A stretch of 64,000 bases of DNA from Burkholderia metallica (GCF_902832845.1 NZ_CADFDB010000019.1:17964-81963), one strand, 5' to 3'. Positions 1 through 10,111 are shown, numbered from the stretch's first letter. A program made the numbers and translations. The notes: a model not told the origin generated them from the sequence alone.

Positions 1-7
1 AGCGTCG

Positions 8-463
8 TCAAGCGAAGTACCCCTCGTCGATCTGCGTGAGGGCTTCCTCGACGAGCCGCGCGCCATGCTCGGTGCTCGCCATGTCGAGCGACGTGCGGCC
101 GCCGAAGCGCTGGAGCCCGTTGCGCAGCCACGCCATCGCCTTGTCCTGGTCGCCGAACGTGGCCGTCGCCTGCGCGACGATGCGGGCGAGACGGATCGCC
201 TTGTCGGATTCCTCCGGCGACAGGCGTTCGTGCGCCTGGCGACGATGGCTCAGCGTACGGCGCGGAATGATGAAGGCCAGCTCGTCGGATTTCAGCCCGC
301 GCTCGGACAGCCGGTCGATCACCGACACGTCGACGCGCGCGCTCGCCAGCTCGGCAAGGTCGGCGCCCGAGCGGACGCGGATCGCCAGTAACTGTTCGAG
401 AATCGTGAATTCGGCCTGACGCGGATGCGCGACGCCCGAAGGATGGAAAGCAATGGTGCTCAT
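8..463 (-). CDS. Xre/MbcA/ParS-type antitoxin (DUF2384) of a RES-Xre toxin-antitoxin pair
   Basis: A 151-residue protein. The C-terminal half (about residues 90-150, with IARIVAQATATFGDQDKAMAWL-like helices, then a Gly-Gly and a terminal acidic helix) resembles the toxin-binding domain that in this family caps a RES-type NAD-degrading toxin; the N-terminal half is a divergent helix-turn-helix. The start is the ATG at 463 because GGGAGAGG lies just upstream; an upstream in-frame start at 487 lacks such a site. The stop is 7 bases from the window edge, so the toxin gene expected directly downstream on the same strand is not visible. The family role, neutralising the toxin and repressing the operon, is known; the partner here is inferred. 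Confidence 0.8.
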   Translation of the reverse strand: MSTIAFHPSGVAHPRQAEFTILEQLLAIRVRSGADLAELASARVDVSVIDRLSERGLKSDELAFIIPRRTLSHRRQAHERLSPEESDKAIRLARIVAQATATFGDQDKAMAWLRNGLQRFGGRTSLDMASTEHGARLVEEALTQIDEGYFA

Positions 464-830
464 GACCTCTCCCGGCAATTTGCCCAATCATTATAGGCGT
501 TTTGCCAGGAAGACGCGGGGGAGATCGCGGGCGGGCTCGGAATGGGTGTCAGGGGGCAATTCTGAAGGCGGTGGGCCGAGGGGCCCCTGCTATCTGGTGG
601 CGATGTGCTGGGGTCGCGAATCGACGATTCGCCTCGGTGGCGGGATGGGGTTGTTCAGTATATAAAGTCAGGCGGGTGTCGTATGGTTGTCACGTAACAA
701 CTTTAGCTATCGGTTTCTTTTGTTCTTACTTCGCCAACCCGGCTTCCAGGCTAGGGTTGAGTGGCTCGATCGCGGCAGAAGATACTCGGCAATTTCAGTG
801 CTCAACATGAGGGACGCGGTGTCTGGTGAA
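464..830. other. Intergenic region, 367 bp
   Basis: No supported gene. It holds the upstream region of the antitoxin (read leftward) and an imperfect palindrome GTTGTCACGTAACAAC at 686-701, which could be an operator but has no assigned partner. Its base composition is more AT-rich than the flanking genes around 655-735. Confidence 0.5.
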
Positions 831-1070
831 TCACCGTCCGTCGCGACGGAAACGCATCGCCGCGCCTTCGCGCCGGATATGTTTCCCTATCGCGCGTTTC
901 TCGTCGTCGTTCATGAACGTTCGGTCCGCAACTTCGTCGGTCGTTCGGCCCCACCCTTTGCAGACGTCGTTGAACAGTGTCGAACACATGCCGATACAGG
1001 GGCCGTCGGATACGTCGTGAAGCGCGGAAGCCATCGGACACTCGTCTCGGTTGAAAATCTGATCGCTCAA
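831..1070 (-). CDS. DUF1289 family small protein
   Basis: A 79-residue protein with the DUF1289 core: PCIGMC at residues 24-29, a third Cys at 37, then KGWGRTTDEVADRTFMNDDE. In most family members the motif reads CxGCGRT with a fourth Cys; here that position is Trp, so any metal-binding cluster has lost a ligand. DUF1289 proteins are small, cysteine-containing and of unknown function. It is flanked by about 205 bp on the side of the HD-domain gene and appears to be monocistronic. The family call rests on the Cys spacing and the GRT-x-DE motif; the function is unknown. Confidence 0.7.
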   Translation of the reverse strand: MSDQIFNRDECPMASALHDVSDGPCIGMCSTLFNDVCKGWGRTTDEVADRTFMNDDEKRAIGKHIRREGAAMRFRRDGR

Positions 1071-1275
1071 TGGATCTCACCCCATAAACGGCTACCTTTC
1101 CGCTAGCCATGTGGCCAACAGCACGCCACCAGTCCGCCCCGCTTGCCTGGCGACGGCGCCAGTCGATCGTGCAATTGACCAAATACAATCGCACTCCTGA
1201 ATAACCTGCACCCCTTTCATGTTTCTCGCACGATCTCCACTCACCACCCCGGATCGTGCACCCTCCCGAAACCAG

Positions 1276-1917
1276 TCAACCGCTCCACGCGGACGATCGA
1301 ATCACGCTGCAGAAATTGCCTGCATGGAAATGCGGATCCTTGTCTGCGAGCACGTCGGCCTTCACGTTGCCGAACGTCGTTTGCGGCTTGTGCCTGATCC
1401 CGTCGTAGAACGCCTGGATGATGTCCTCCTTGAAGTGCCGTGTACGCGGATGCGCGCGAACGACGGCCTCGCGTTCGGCGTCGCTGTATTCCGGATACGT
1501 CAGGCCCAGCACATCCATCTCGACACCCGCCGTGACGAGCGCGATCACCGGATGCATGTGCTGCGGAATGCCCGGCGTGGTATGCAGCGCGATCGAAGTC
1601 CATACGACGTCCATATCCTGCTGCGAAATGCCCTTGCCCTTCAGGAAATCGCGGGCGGCGTTCGCGCCGTCCACTTCGAAACGCTCGCACGCGCTGCTGT
1701 GCACGTGCGTCAGCCCCATGTCGTGGAACATGCAACCGCAGTAGAGCAACTCGGGATCGTATTCGAGCCCACGTCGCCGGCCCGCGAGCGCCGCGAAATA
1801 GAAGACGCGGCTCGAATGATGGAACAGCAACGGAGACGCGGTATCGCGAACGAGTTCGGTGATTTCACGCGTCAGTTGGCTATCCGGAAGGGTGATGCCT
1901 GCAACGTTCTCAGTCAT
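1276..1917 (-). CDS. HD-domain metal-dependent phosphohydrolase-like protein
   Basis: The protein is 213 residues from the ATG at 1917, chosen because GGAGGT lies just upstream; in-frame extension to 2067 has no ribosome binding site and runs into the promoter of the divergent gene. It contains an early His pair (LFHHSSRVF), the HD dyad in CGCMFHDMGL and a later conserved His in IALHTTPGIP, the order expected for HD-superfamily metal sites. The sequence resembles the cyanamide-hydratase-like branch of HD proteins, but the substrate cannot be read from the sequence. It is divergent from a GlxA-type regulator, which suggests that regulator controls it. Length is typical for the branch. Confidence 0.8.
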   Translation of the reverse strand: MTENVAGITLPDSQLTREITELVRDTASPLLFHHSSRVFYFAALAGRRRGLEYDPELLYCGCMFHDMGLTHVHSSACERFEVDGANAARDFLKGKGISQQDMDVVWTSIALHTTPGIPQHMHPVIALVTAGVEMDVLGLTYPEYSDAEREAVVRAHPRTRHFKEDIIQAFYDGIRHKPQTTFGNVKADVLADKDPHFHAGNFCSVIRSSAWSG

Positions 1918-1976
1918 GATCGACCTCCATTGAAAACACCCTTTGATTCTCCGGAGAGCGATAGCTGTCATCAATA

Positions 1977-1989
1977 GACGTATTACGTC
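1977..1989. promoter_or_regulatory. Perfect palindrome in the HD/GlxA divergent promoter region
   Basis: GACGTATTACGTC is a perfect 6-1-6 inverted repeat, 60 bp upstream of the HD-domain gene start and 140 bp upstream of the regulator start. Its place between divergent genes suits an operator for the AraC-type regulator; this is inference from position only. Confidence 0.35.
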
Positions 1990-2129
1990 AAATCCTGCCA
2001 TTTTGCGCGACGGACGGACAAGGGGCACGTGCCGCAAAATAAGCGCCGGGAAGAAGCATCGCCTCATGCTCGATACATCACCGGCGCCTCTATACTGCTC
2101 GTCACGTTCGACACCACACGCAATCGATC

Positions 2130-3095
2130 ATGCCGAAGGTCGTGGGAATCTTCGCCGTTCCGGGCGTTCAACTGCTCGATGTCTCCGCCCCGCTCGACGT
2201 CTTCGCGCAAGCGAACGCCGAATGCGGGAAACCGTTCTACACGTTGCGGATCATCGCGAGCGAGTCCGGCCCGATCCGCAGTTCGTCCGGCGCGCAACTG
2301 CTGCCGGACTGGATCGTTCCCGACATTCCCGAGCGCATCGACACGCTGCTGGTCGCCGGCGCGCCGAATGCCGACCGGATCGCACTGCGCACCGACGTCC
2401 TCGCGTGGCTGCGAGCGGCGGCCGTACAGAGCAAGCGCTACGGTTCGATCTGCACCGGCGCGTTCATCCTCGCGGCCACCGGCCTGTTGAAAGGGCGCCA
2501 CCTGACCACGCACTGGGCTGCCGCCGACGCACTTGCCGAAGCCTATCCGTCGCTCGCCGTCGACGCGGACGCGCTGTACGTGCGCGACGGCAAGCTGCGC
2601 ACCGGCGCCGGCGTCACGGCCGGGCTCGATCTCGCGCTCGCGCTGGTCGAGGAAGATCTCGGCCGCGAGATCGCGCGACGCGTCGCCGCGCAACTCGTCA
2701 TGTTCTTCAAGCGCCCGGGCGGGCAACTCCAGTTCAGCCGCAAGGGCGAGGCGCGCCCCGCCGGACGTTCGGTGCTGCAGGAGGTCCAGCGCTGGATCGC
2801 GGCGAATCCGGAACTCGAGCATTCGGTGGCGGAGCTGGCGAAGCACGCAGGCATGAGCCCGCGCCACTTCGCACGGCTGTTCCGCGCGGAAGTCGGCATG
2901 ACGCCGGCCGCATGGGTCGAGGCGACCCGCATCTCGGCCGCCCGTCAATTGCTCGAAAACGGCCACGACACGCCGAAACAGGTCGCAGCGAAATGCGGCT
3001 TCGCGAACGTCGATACGCTCAGGCGGTCGTTCACCCGGCACGTCGGCATCACGCCGACCGAATACCGGAAACGGCAGACGGTTCCGGCCGAGTAA
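2130..3095 (+). CDS. GlxA-family transcriptional regulator (DJ-1/PfpI domain plus AraC HTH)
   Basis: A 321-residue protein with two domains. Residues 1-170 form a class I glutamine-amidotransferase-like (DJ-1/PfpI) fold, starting KVVGIFAVPGVQLLDVSAPL and with the nucleophile-elbow region YGSICTGAFILAATG; the Cys in SICTGA is retained. Residues 215-315 carry the double AraC helix-turn-helix (LAKHAGMSPRHFARLFRAE and AAKCGFANVDTLRRSF). Such regulators bind DNA and sense a small ligand through the DJ-1-like part. It is divergent from the HD-domain gene at 1276-1917, which is its likely target. No clear ribosome binding site precedes the ATG. Confidence 0.88.
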   Translation: MPKVVGIFAVPGVQLLDVSAPLDVFAQANAECGKPFYTLRIIASESGPIRSSSGAQLLPDWIVPDIPERIDTLLVAGAPNADRIALRTDVLAWLRAAAVQSKRYGSICTGAFILAATGLLKGRHLTTHWAAADALAEAYPSLAVDADALYVRDGKLRTGAGVTAGLDLALALVEEDLGREIARRVAAQLVMFFKRPGGQLQFSRKGEARPAGRSVLQEVQRWIAANPELEHSVAELAKHAGMSPRHFARLFRAEVGMTPAAWVEATRISAARQLLENGHDTPKQVAAKCGFANVDTLRRSFTRHVGITPTEYRKRQTVPAE

Positions 3096-3422
3096 CGCCG
3101 CATTGAAGTGAATGCACGACACGGATCGAACGACGCCGATCGCCGCCGCCGAAAATACTTCGGATTCCGATTCAATAGATCGATGCTCAGCCGTCAAGCC
3201 GATCGACATCATCAACCACTCGAAGCCTCTTCCGACGCCCTCGTCAAACCCGAAACCGCACCGCAATCGTCAGACGAAACATTCGTCTGCCCAGATCGTT
3301 TACCCAGTTGCAATAATCATTCACTGGAACGCGTATTTCCGACCGGTAACGTGATCGCTACGATGCAATCAACCGCTGAACGCAACGAGCGAAGCGCCAA
3401 ATCAATGAAACCGGAGGTCACC
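3096..3422. other. Intergenic region, 327 bp
   Basis: No supported gene. It is the upstream region of the DUF4148 gene, AT-richer than its neighbours, and ends in the ribosome binding site GGAGG at 3413-3417. No clear operator or hairpin was seen. Confidence 0.5.
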
Positions 3423-3734
3423 ATGAAGTCGTTCATCTACGCTGTCGTCGCCGCAACCGCCCTGTCCGCCTCGTACGGCGCATTCGCACAATCGAACCCG
3501 TCGGGCCAGTTGACGCGTGCCCAGGTACGCGCGGAACTCGTCCAGCTCGAACAGGCCGGCTACAAGCCCGAGGTCTCCGACCCGTACTACCCGCGCGCGC
3601 TGCAGACCGCGCAGGCCCGCGCGACGAACTCCGATGAAACCGGCTACGGCGCGCAAGCCGCCGCCGGCGTGCGCACCGGCCGTGCGATCGCGATCAAGCA
3701 GGAAGGCCGCGACTCCGTGTATTTCGGCCAGTAA
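3423..3734 (+). CDS. DUF4148 domain secreted protein
   Basis: A 103-residue protein with a clear Sec signal peptide ([22 protein letters not shown], cleavage predicted after AFA) and the DUF4148 pattern: [19 protein letters not shown], a region with PYYPRALQ, and a C-terminal GYG segment. The start is the ATG at 3423, directly after GGAGGTCACC; in-frame extension to 3108 would bury the signal peptide. DUF4148 proteins are small periplasmic proteins of unknown function found in many paralogues in Burkholderia. It is monocistronic, followed by a terminator at 3793-3831. Confidence 0.88.
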   Translation: MKSFIYAVVAATALSASYGAFAQSNPSGQLTRAQVRAELVQLEQAGYKPEVSDPYYPRALQTAQARATNSDETGYGAQAAAGVRTGRAIAIKQEGRDSVYFGQ

Positions 3735-4068
3735 GCGCCCTTCAACCGAGCCTGTCCCCGCGTATTCCCCCGCTACGCACACGGTCTGCACGACACCCCG
3801 CTCCCGTTCATCGGGGCGGGGTGTTGCTTTTCGAGCATCTACTCCCCGAGCGAATCATGCCCGTCGCCAGACACGGCGTTGAGAACGACGTGTTGCGCCG
3901 AGCCGCTCATGCCGGCGGCCGGAGTTTGCGCATAGAATGGCCGCGTGGTCGGCGCCGGCCGACACGAACGCGAGCGGAACCACGACGTCCGGCATGCCCG
4001 ATCGTCGCCGCGCCCGCAGGCCGGCTCCGATGCCGCACTCATCGCATTTTTCGAAAAGGAGCGGTTTC
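3735..4068. other. Intergenic region, 334 bp
   Basis: Contains the terminator at 3793-3831 and the leader of the dienelactone hydrolase gene, ending in AAAAGGAG as the ribosome binding site. No further gene is supported. Confidence 0.5.
3793..3831 (+). terminator. Rho-independent terminator after the DUF4148 gene
   Basis: The arms ACACCCCGC (3793-3801) and GCGGGGTGT (3816-3824) pair perfectly around a 14-base loop and are followed by TGCTTTT. Confidence 0.75.
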
Positions 4069-4782
4069 ATGTCTCAAACATCCGGTTCCATGATCACGTT
4101 TCGACGCCCGGACGGCCAGGAACTGCAGGGCTATCTCGCCACGCCGGCAAAGACCGAGGGCGCGCCCGCGGTCGTCGTCATCCAGGAATGGTGGGGGCTG
4201 AACGACCAGATCCGCGGCGTCGCGGACCGCCTCGCGCGCTGCGGCTACTTCGCGCTGGTACCCGACCTGTATCGCGGCAAGTCGACGGTCGAGGAAGAGG
4301 AAGCGCACCACCTGATGACCGGGCTCGATTTCGGCGACGCGGCGTCGCAGGACATTCCGGGCGCCGTCACGTATCTGAAGACGCTCGCGTCGCGTGTCGC
4401 GGTGACGGGCTTCTGCATGGGCGGCGCACTCACGCTGCTGTCGCTGCAGTTCGCCGATGCGGACGCGGGCGTCACGTGGTACGGCTTCCCGCCGCTCGAC
4501 TACCTCGACGCGGCAAAGCTCAAGGTGCCGCTGATGGGCCACTGGGGCACGCAGGATGCGTTCTTCGCGATCGACCAGGTCGATGCGCTCGAGAAGAAGC
4601 TGACCGACGCGAAGGTCGGTTTCGAATTCCATCGCTATCTCGCGCATCATGCGTTCGCGAACGAGACGGCCGTCGGCCCCGGCCGCATCGCAGGCACGCA
4701 GTTCGATCCGGTGTGGTCGCAAACGGCGTGGGATCGCACGCTCACGTTCTTCGGCCGGACGCTCTGGGAAAAGCAGGGGTAA
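4069..4782 (+). CDS. Dienelactone hydrolase family protein
   Basis: A 237-residue alpha/beta hydrolase. The nucleophile elbow is GFCMGG, with Cys instead of Ser as in dienelactone hydrolases; the other triad members are visible as Asp in WGTQDAFF and His in LAHHAFAN. The N-terminal block VVVIQEWWGLNDQIRGVADRLA is typical of the family. The start is the ATG at 4069, preceded by AAAAGGAGCGG; a longer in-frame reading from 3937 has no such site. The family hydrolyses dienelactones in chloroaromatic breakdown, but many members lie outside such pathways and no aromatic genes are adjacent here, so the substrate is unknown. Confidence 0.9.
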   Translation: MSQTSGSMITFRRPDGQELQGYLATPAKTEGAPAVVVIQEWWGLNDQIRGVADRLARCGYFALVPDLYRGKSTVEEEEAHHLMTGLDFGDAASQDIPGAVTYLKTLASRVAVTGFCMGGALTLLSLQFADADAGVTWYGFPPLDYLDAAKLKVPLMGHWGTQDAFFAIDQVDALEKKLTDAKVGFEFHRYLAHHAFANETAVGPGRIAGTQFDPVWSQTAWDRTLTFFGRTLWEKQG

Positions 4783-5369
4783 CGTCACGCCGCTTTCCAC
4801 GCGGGCGGCTGCGCAGGCTGCGCAAAAAGGCGTAGCGGCTTCTGCCGCCACGCCAGGTACCCGGCCAAAAGAAAGCGCGTAGCGCCCACGATACCGACGT
4901 GCGCTGCGCGAGCGCGGCATCAGGGCCGTGATCGCGCAGCGCAGCTGCCAGACCGCGCACGGACGCGGGCTCGGCAAGTATCGTCGAGTGGTCGAACATC
5001 CGTACTCCCGGCTCCGCAATTTTCGCCGTCTGCGCACACGCTTCGAGCGACGTGCGGACATTCACGAAGCATTCCTGGAACCTGGCTGCTCGCTCGTCTG
5101 CTGGAACAGCTTCAGGCGCACTAAGCAAGGTTTTTGAACCGACCTCCGAGGCCGGCCCGGACCCTTCGTCGGCGATGCGTTGCAAGACGCCATTCGCCGT
5201 ATCGGTTCCGCATAGCGTCCCGCACATACGCAAGCATGCTCAAACCCTCCACCGCTTTCAACGAAGAACCAAAAAGAAACGCCACGGACTTCCATCCGTG
5301 GCGTTTTCGCTTCCGCATACAGCCGGTTCGAAAAACAGGCGCAATAAGCCGCGCCTGCCTTCCTTGCGC
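4783..5369. other. Intergenic region, 587 bp
   Basis: Lies between convergent genes. It holds the terminator at 5277-5306. A minus-strand open frame of 163 codons (4742-5233) has some protein-like composition but matches no family I recognise, overlaps the hydrolase gene end and has no clear ribosome binding site; it may be a decayed gene or chance. Confidence 0.4.
5277..5306 (-). terminator. Terminator of the RND efflux operon
   Basis: Perfect 12-bp arms AAACGCCACGGA (5277-5288) and TCCGTGGCGTTT (5295-5306) around a 6-base loop. Read on the minus strand the hairpin is followed by TTTCTTTTT, fitting termination of the operon ending at 5370; the T-run on the other side makes it possibly bidirectional. 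Confidence 0.85.
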
Positions 5370-6902
5370 TTACCCGTTCGTCGCGGCTGCCGACGCAGGC
5401 GCCGGTGCGGCCGCCTTGTCGTAGTCGACCGGCGCATCCGGCGCGCGCGGCGCTTCGCCGGCCCGCTCGATCCACCCGCCGCCCAGTGCGCGGTACAGAT
5501 CGACCAGGTTCGTCCAGCGTGCGAGACGCGCGCTGATCAGCGACTGCTGCGCCGAATACAGATCCGTCTGCGCGGTCAGCACCGACAGGTAACTGTCGAC
5601 ACCGTTCTTGTAACGCAGGTCCGACAGGTCGAAGCGCCTCTGTTGCGCGTGCTCGTTGCGCTCGAGCGCCGCGATCTGCTGGTCGTACGTCCCGCGTGCG
5701 GCCAGACCGTCCGACACTTCGCGGAATGCCGACTGGATCGCCTTCTCGTAGTTCGCGATCTCGATGCGCTTCTGCACGTGTGCAAGATCGAGGTTCGCGA
5801 TGTTCGAGCCGCCCTCGAAAATCGGCAGCGCGATGTTCGGTGCGAACGACCATGCCGCCGTACCTGCCTTGAACAGACCGCCGAGCGTCGGGCTCGCGGT
5901 GCCGAATGCTGCCGTCAGCGAAATCTTCGGGAAGAACGCCGCACGCGCTGCACCGATGTTCGCGTTCGCGGCCAGCAGCGTCTGCTCGGCCTGCATCACG
6001 TCCGGACGGCGCGTGAGCAGATCCGACGGAAGGCCGGCCGGCACGTCCGCCAGCAGGTTCTGCGCGTCGAGCGGCATGCCCGGCGGCAGATCGTCCGGCA
6101 GCGGTTCGCCGATCAGCAGCACCAGCGCGTTCAACGCCTGCGCGCGGGCTCGCGCCTGTGCCTGCTGGTTCGCGAGCGCCGTCTCGACGACCGTCTGCGC
6201 CTGGCGCAGCTCGAGTTCAGAGCAGGTGCCGTTGTCGAACTGCAGCTTCGTCAGGTTGTACGAGTCCTGCGCCGTCTTCAGCGTGTTCTCGGTGATCTTC
6301 AGCAGATCGTCGGTCGACAGCAGCGTCAGGTACTGGTCGGCCACCTGCGACACCAGCGAGATTTCCGACGCCTGCCGCGCATACGCGGTCGACAGGTACT
6401 GCGCGAGTGCCTGATCCTTCAGGCTCTGCACGCGGCCGAACAGGTCGAGTTCCCACGACGCCGAAAGCCCGACGTTGTAGGTCGTCGTGATGTTGCGGCC
6501 CGGCGCCACCGTCAGTGCATTCGGCAGGCGCTCGCGGTTGCCGGTGCCCGTCGCGTCGAGCGTCGGGAACAGCCCCGCGCGCGTGATCTGGTACTGCGCG
6601 CGCGCCGCCTCGATGTTCAGCACCGACACGCGCAGGTCGCGGTTGTTTTTCAGCGCGATCTCGATCAGCCGCTGCAGGCGCGGATCGACGAAGAACTCGC
6701 GCCAGCCGATGGCGGTCGCAGCTTGCCCGTTCGCGCTGCGCGCGCCGGCCGCACCCGGCTGCGTCGCGTAGACGCCGCCGGCCGGGTACGCCTGCGCGAC
6801 GGGCGCGTCGGGCCGCCTGTAATGCGGCGCCATCGTGCAGCCCGCGGCGAACAGCGCGGCTGCCAGTGCGGCCGCGGTAGCGGTCAAAGCGTGTTTTTGC
6901 AT
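5370..6902 (-). CDS. RND efflux outer-membrane channel lipoprotein (NodT/OprM family)
   Basis: A 510-residue outer-membrane factor. The lipoprotein signal ends in LFAAGC with lipidated Cys at residue 22, followed by TMAPHYRRPDAP, the usual start of OprM-type channels. Two repeated helix/strand halves follow, as expected for a trimeric TolC-like tunnel (for example SASWELDLFGRVQSLKDQA and a later PIFEGGSNIANLDLA). The start at 6902 lies 2 bp after the pump gene stop, so translation is coupled. It forms the exit duct of the tripartite pump encoded by the two upstream genes. Length is normal. Substrate range cannot be deduced. Confidence 0.93.
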   Translation of the reverse strand: MQKHALTATAAALAAALFAAGCTMAPHYRRPDAPVAQAYPAGGVYATQPGAAGARSANGQAATAIGWREFFVDPRLQRLIEIALKNNRDLRVSVLNIEAARAQYQITRAGLFPTLDATGTGNRERLPNALTVAPGRNITTTYNVGLSASWELDLFGRVQSLKDQALAQYLSTAYARQASEISLVSQVADQYLTLLSTDDLLKITENTLKTAQDSYNLTKLQFDNGTCSELELRQAQTVVETALANQQAQARARAQALNALVLLIGEPLPDDLPPGMPLDAQNLLADVPAGLPSDLLTRRPDVMQAEQTLLAANANIGAARAAFFPKISLTAAFGTASPTLGGLFKAGTAAWSFAPNIALPIFEGGSNIANLDLAHVQKRIEIANYEKAIQSAFREVSDGLAARGTYDQQIAALERNEHAQQRRFDLSDLRYKNGVDSYLSVLTAQTDLYSAQQSLISARLARWTNLVDLYRALGGGWIERAGEAPRAPDAPVDYDKAAAPAPASAAATNG

Positions 6903-6904
6903 CG

Positions 6905-9900
6905 TTACTGCCCCTTCGAATCGTGTGCGTCGTCGTGACCGCGCTGCAGGTCGCCCTGCACGAGACGCCATGCGTCGTCGACGTTTTCCGTCTCGCCGCT
7001 GAAGATCGCGCGAACCCGCACGAAGAACATCGGGATCATGAAGATCGCGAGGAACGTCGCCGTGATCATCCCGCCGATCACGCCCGTGCCGATTGCGTGC
7101 TGGCTGGCCGAACCCGCGCCGTTGCTGATCGCAAGCGGCAGCACCCCCAGCATGAACGCGAGCGACGTCATCAGGATCGGCCGCAGCCGCAGGCGCGCCG
7201 CCTCGATCGCCGCGCGAACCGGCCCCATGTTCCCGCTCGCCTGCAACTCGCGCGCGAACTCGACGATCAGGATCGCGTTCTTCGCCGACAAACCCACCGT
7301 CGTCAGCAGACCGACCTGGAAGAACACGTCGTTCTCGAGGCCGCGCAACATCGTCGCGAGCAGCGCACCGACCACGCCGAGCGGCACCACCATGATCACC
7401 GAGAACGGGATCGACCAGCTTTCATACAGCGCCGCGAGACACAGGAACACGACGAGGATCGAGATCGCATACAGGATCGGCGCCTGCGAGCCGGACTGGA
7501 TTTCCTGGAACGACAGGCCCGTCCACGAATAGCCGATCCCTTCCGGCAGCTTGCTCGCAAGCGCTTCCATCGCGGCCATCGCCTGGCCGGTCGACTTGCC
7601 CTCGGCGGCCTGGCCCTGGATCTCGATCGACGACACGCCGTTGTAGCGCTCGAGCTTCGGCGACCCATAGCTCCAGTGACCGGTCGCGAATGCGCTGAAC
7701 GGCACCATCCCGCCCGCGCTGTTGCGCACGTACCAGATGTTCATGTCTTCCGGCGTCATCCGGAACGGCGCATCCGACTGCACGTACACCTTCTTGATCC
7801 GGCCGTCGGTATCCAGGAAGTTGTTCACGTACTGCGACGCCCACGCGATCGAGAACGTCTGGTCGATCGCGGCAGCCGTGACGCCGAGCGCGTTCGCCTT
7901 CTCGCGATCGATGTCGACCTTGTACTGCGGCGTGTCGTTCAGGCCGTTCGGACGCACGAGCGCCAGCGCGGGATCCTTCGCGGCCATTCCGAGCAGTTGG
8001 CCACGCGCGGCCATCAACGCTTCGTGGCCGAGACCGGCGTTGTCCGTCAGCTCGAAGTCGAAGCCGGCAGCCGTACCGAGCTCGGGAATCGACGGCGGGT
8101 TGAACGGGATCACCATCGCATCCTTGTACTGCGAGTAATGCGCGAAGGTTCGGCCGATCAACGCCTGAACCTTCTGGTCCGCACGCTGGCGCTGCTCGTA
8201 CGGTTTCAGCTTGACGAACACGAGGCCCGCGTTCTGGCCGCGGCCCGCGAAGCTGAAGCCGTTGACCGTGAACACCGAGTCGACCACATCCTTCTCGGCG
8301 GTGGTCAGGTACGTGTTGATGTTGTCGAGCGTCTTGCCGGTCGTTTCCTGCGTCGAACCCGACGGCGTCTGCACGATCATGAACATGTAGCCCTGGTCCT
8401 CGTCGGGCAGGAACGATTTCGGCAGGCGCGCGAACATCACGCCGACCGCGACGAACACGGCCAGGTAGATCACGAGCCAGCGGCCCGAGCGGCGGATCAC
8501 GTGGTTCACGCCGCCCGTGTAGCGATCGCGGCTGCGATCGAACGTGCGGTTGAACCAGCCGAAAAAGCCCTTCTTCTCCTCGTGATGCCCTTGCGGGATC
8601 GGCTTGAGGATCGTTGCGCACAGGGCCGGCGTCAGAATCAACGCGACGAGCACCGACAGCACCATCGCCGACACGATCGTCAGCGAGAACTGACGATAGA
8701 TCGCGCCGACCGAGCCGCCGGAGAACGCCACCGGCACGAACACCGCCGACAGCACGAGCGCCACGCCGACGAGCGCGCCGGTGATCTGCCCCATCGCCTT
8801 GCGGGTCGCCTCCTTCGGCGACAGCCCCTCTTCGGCCATCACGCGTTCGACGTTCTCCACCACCACGATCGCGTCGTCGACCAACAGGCCGATCGCGAGC
8901 ACGAGGCCGAACATCGACAATGTGTTGATCGAAAAGCCGGCCAAGCCCATGATCGCGAACGTGCCGAGCAGCACGACCGGCACCGCGATCGTCGGGATGA
9001 TCGTCGCCCGCAGGTTCTGCAGGAACAGGTACATCACGAGGAACACGAGCACGATCCCTTCGATCAGCGTCTTGACCACTTCCTCGATCGACAGGCGCAC
9101 GAACGGCGTCGTGTCGTACGGATAGTGGACGACGAGGCCGTGCGGGAAATACTTCGACAGCTCCTGGATCTTGGCCCGCAACGCGGTCGCTGTAGCCAGC
9201 GCGTTCGCACCGGTCGCGAGCTGGATGCCGAGGCCGGCCGTCGGCTGCCCCATGTACTTCGTGTCGAACGTGTAGTTCTCCGAACCCAGCGCCGCGCGGC
9301 CGACATCCTTCAGACGTACCTGCGAGCCGTCCTGGTTGACCTTCAACAGGATGTTGCCGAACTGCTCGGGCGTGCGCAGCAGCGTCGATTCGGTGATCGT
9401 CGCCTGCAGCATCGTGCCCGGCTTCGCCGGCGTGCCGCCGATCTGGCCGCCCGCGATCTGCACGTTCTGCGCGCCGATCGCGGCGCTGACGTCGACCGGC
9501 GTGAGGCTGTAGTTGGTCAGCTTGACCGGGTCGAGCCAGATGCGCATCGAGAACTGCGAACCGAGCAGCAGCGTCTGGCCGACGCCGTTCACGCGGCTGA
9601 GCGGATCGAGCACGTGCGACGCCACGTAGTTCGTCAGGTCCTCCTTCGACATGCTGCCGTCCTCGGAGTTGAACGCGAACCACATCAGCCAGTTGCTGCT
9701 CGACTTCGTGACCTGCATGCCGAGCTGCTGCACGACCTGCGGCAGATTCGGCGTCGCGAGCGACAGCTTGTTCTGCACCTGCACCTGCGCGACGTCCGGA
9801 TTCGTGCCCGGCGCGAAGGTCAGCGTGATCGTCGCGTTGCCCGAGTCGTCGCTCGTCGACGACATGTACAGGAAGTTGTCGAGACCGCTCATCTGCTGCT

Positions 9901-10096
9901 CGATCACCTGCGTCACCGTGTCTTCCACCGTCTTCGCGGAAGCGCCCGGATAGTTCGCCTGGATCTGGATCGTCGGCGGGGCGATCGTCGGATACTGCGC
10001 GATCGGCATCTTGAAGATCGATGCGATGCCGGCCAGCATCAGCACGATCGCGATCACCCACGCGAAGATCGGGCGATCGATGAAGAACTTGGCCAT
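6905..10096 (-). CDS. RND multidrug efflux pump, inner-membrane transporter (HAE1 family)
   Basis: A 1063-residue proton-driven pump of the MexB/AmrB type, starting [20 protein letters not shown]. Visible hallmarks are the TM4 Asp pair in [17 protein letters not shown], the TM10 Lys in [15 protein letters not shown], and two repeated halves each with a large periplasmic loop (for example the [15 protein letters not shown] stretch of the porter domain). ATG at 10096 follows GAGGAG. It is translated between the adaptor (16-bp gap) and the channel (2-bp gap). It would export amphiphilic drugs or signals from the inner membrane and periplasm. Several paralogous RND systems exist in Burkholderia; I cannot say which numbered system this is. 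Confidence 0.96.
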   Translation of the reverse strand: MAKFFIDRPIFAWVIAIVLMLAGIASIFKMPIAQYPTIAPPTIQIQANYPGASAKTVEDTVTQVIEQQMSGLDNFLYMSSTSDDSGNATITLTFAPGTNPDVAQVQVQNKLSLATPNLPQVVQQLGMQVTKSSSNWLMWFAFNSEDGSMSKEDLTNYVASHVLDPLSRVNGVGQTLLLGSQFSMRIWLDPVKLTNYSLTPVDVSAAIGAQNVQIAGGQIGGTPAKPGTMLQATITESTLLRTPEQFGNILLKVNQDGSQVRLKDVGRAALGSENYTFDTKYMGQPTAGLGIQLATGANALATATALRAKIQELSKYFPHGLVVHYPYDTTPFVRLSIEEVVKTLIEGIVLVFLVMYLFLQNLRATIIPTIAVPVVLLGTFAIMGLAGFSINTLSMFGLVLAIGLLVDDAIVVVENVERVMAEEGLSPKEATRKAMGQITGALVGVALVLSAVFVPVAFSGGSVGAIYRQFSLTIVSAMVLSVLVALILTPALCATILKPIPQGHHEEKKGFFGWFNRTFDRSRDRYTGGVNHVIRRSGRWLVIYLAVFVAVGVMFARLPKSFLPDEDQGYMFMIVQTPSGSTQETTGKTLDNINTYLTTAEKDVVDSVFTVNGFSFAGRGQNAGLVFVKLKPYEQRQRADQKVQALIGRTFAHYSQYKDAMVIPFNPPSIPELGTAAGFDFELTDNAGLGHEALMAARGQLLGMAAKDPALALVRPNGLNDTPQYKVDIDREKANALGVTAAAIDQTFSIAWASQYVNNFLDTDGRIKKVYVQSDAPFRMTPEDMNIWYVRNSAGGMVPFSAFATGHWSYGSPKLERYNGVSSIEIQGQAAEGKSTGQAMAAMEALASKLPEGIGYSWTGLSFQEIQSGSQAPILYAISILVVFLCLAALYESWSIPFSVIMVVPLGVVGALLATMLRGLENDVFFQVGLLTTVGLSAKNAILIVEFARELQASGNMGPVRAAIEAARLRLRPILMTSLAFMLGVLPLAISNGAGSASQHAIGTGVIGGMITATFLAIFMIPMFFVRVRAIFSGETENVDDAWRLVQGDLQRGHDDAHDSKGQ

Positions 10097-10111
10097 GAAA
10101 CGGACTCCTCG

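Noticed and set aside
2305-2318. CGGACTGGATCGTT, resembling the 14-bp box
   Set aside because: It lies inside the GlxA-type regulator gene and encodes the dipeptide Asp-Trp; GACTGG occurs often in coding DNA by chance and the right arm does not fit.
4742-5233. A 163-codon minus-strand frame after the dienelactone hydrolase gene
   Set aside because: It overlaps the end of the hydrolase gene, has no ribosome binding site and no family resemblance; noted only as a possible relic.
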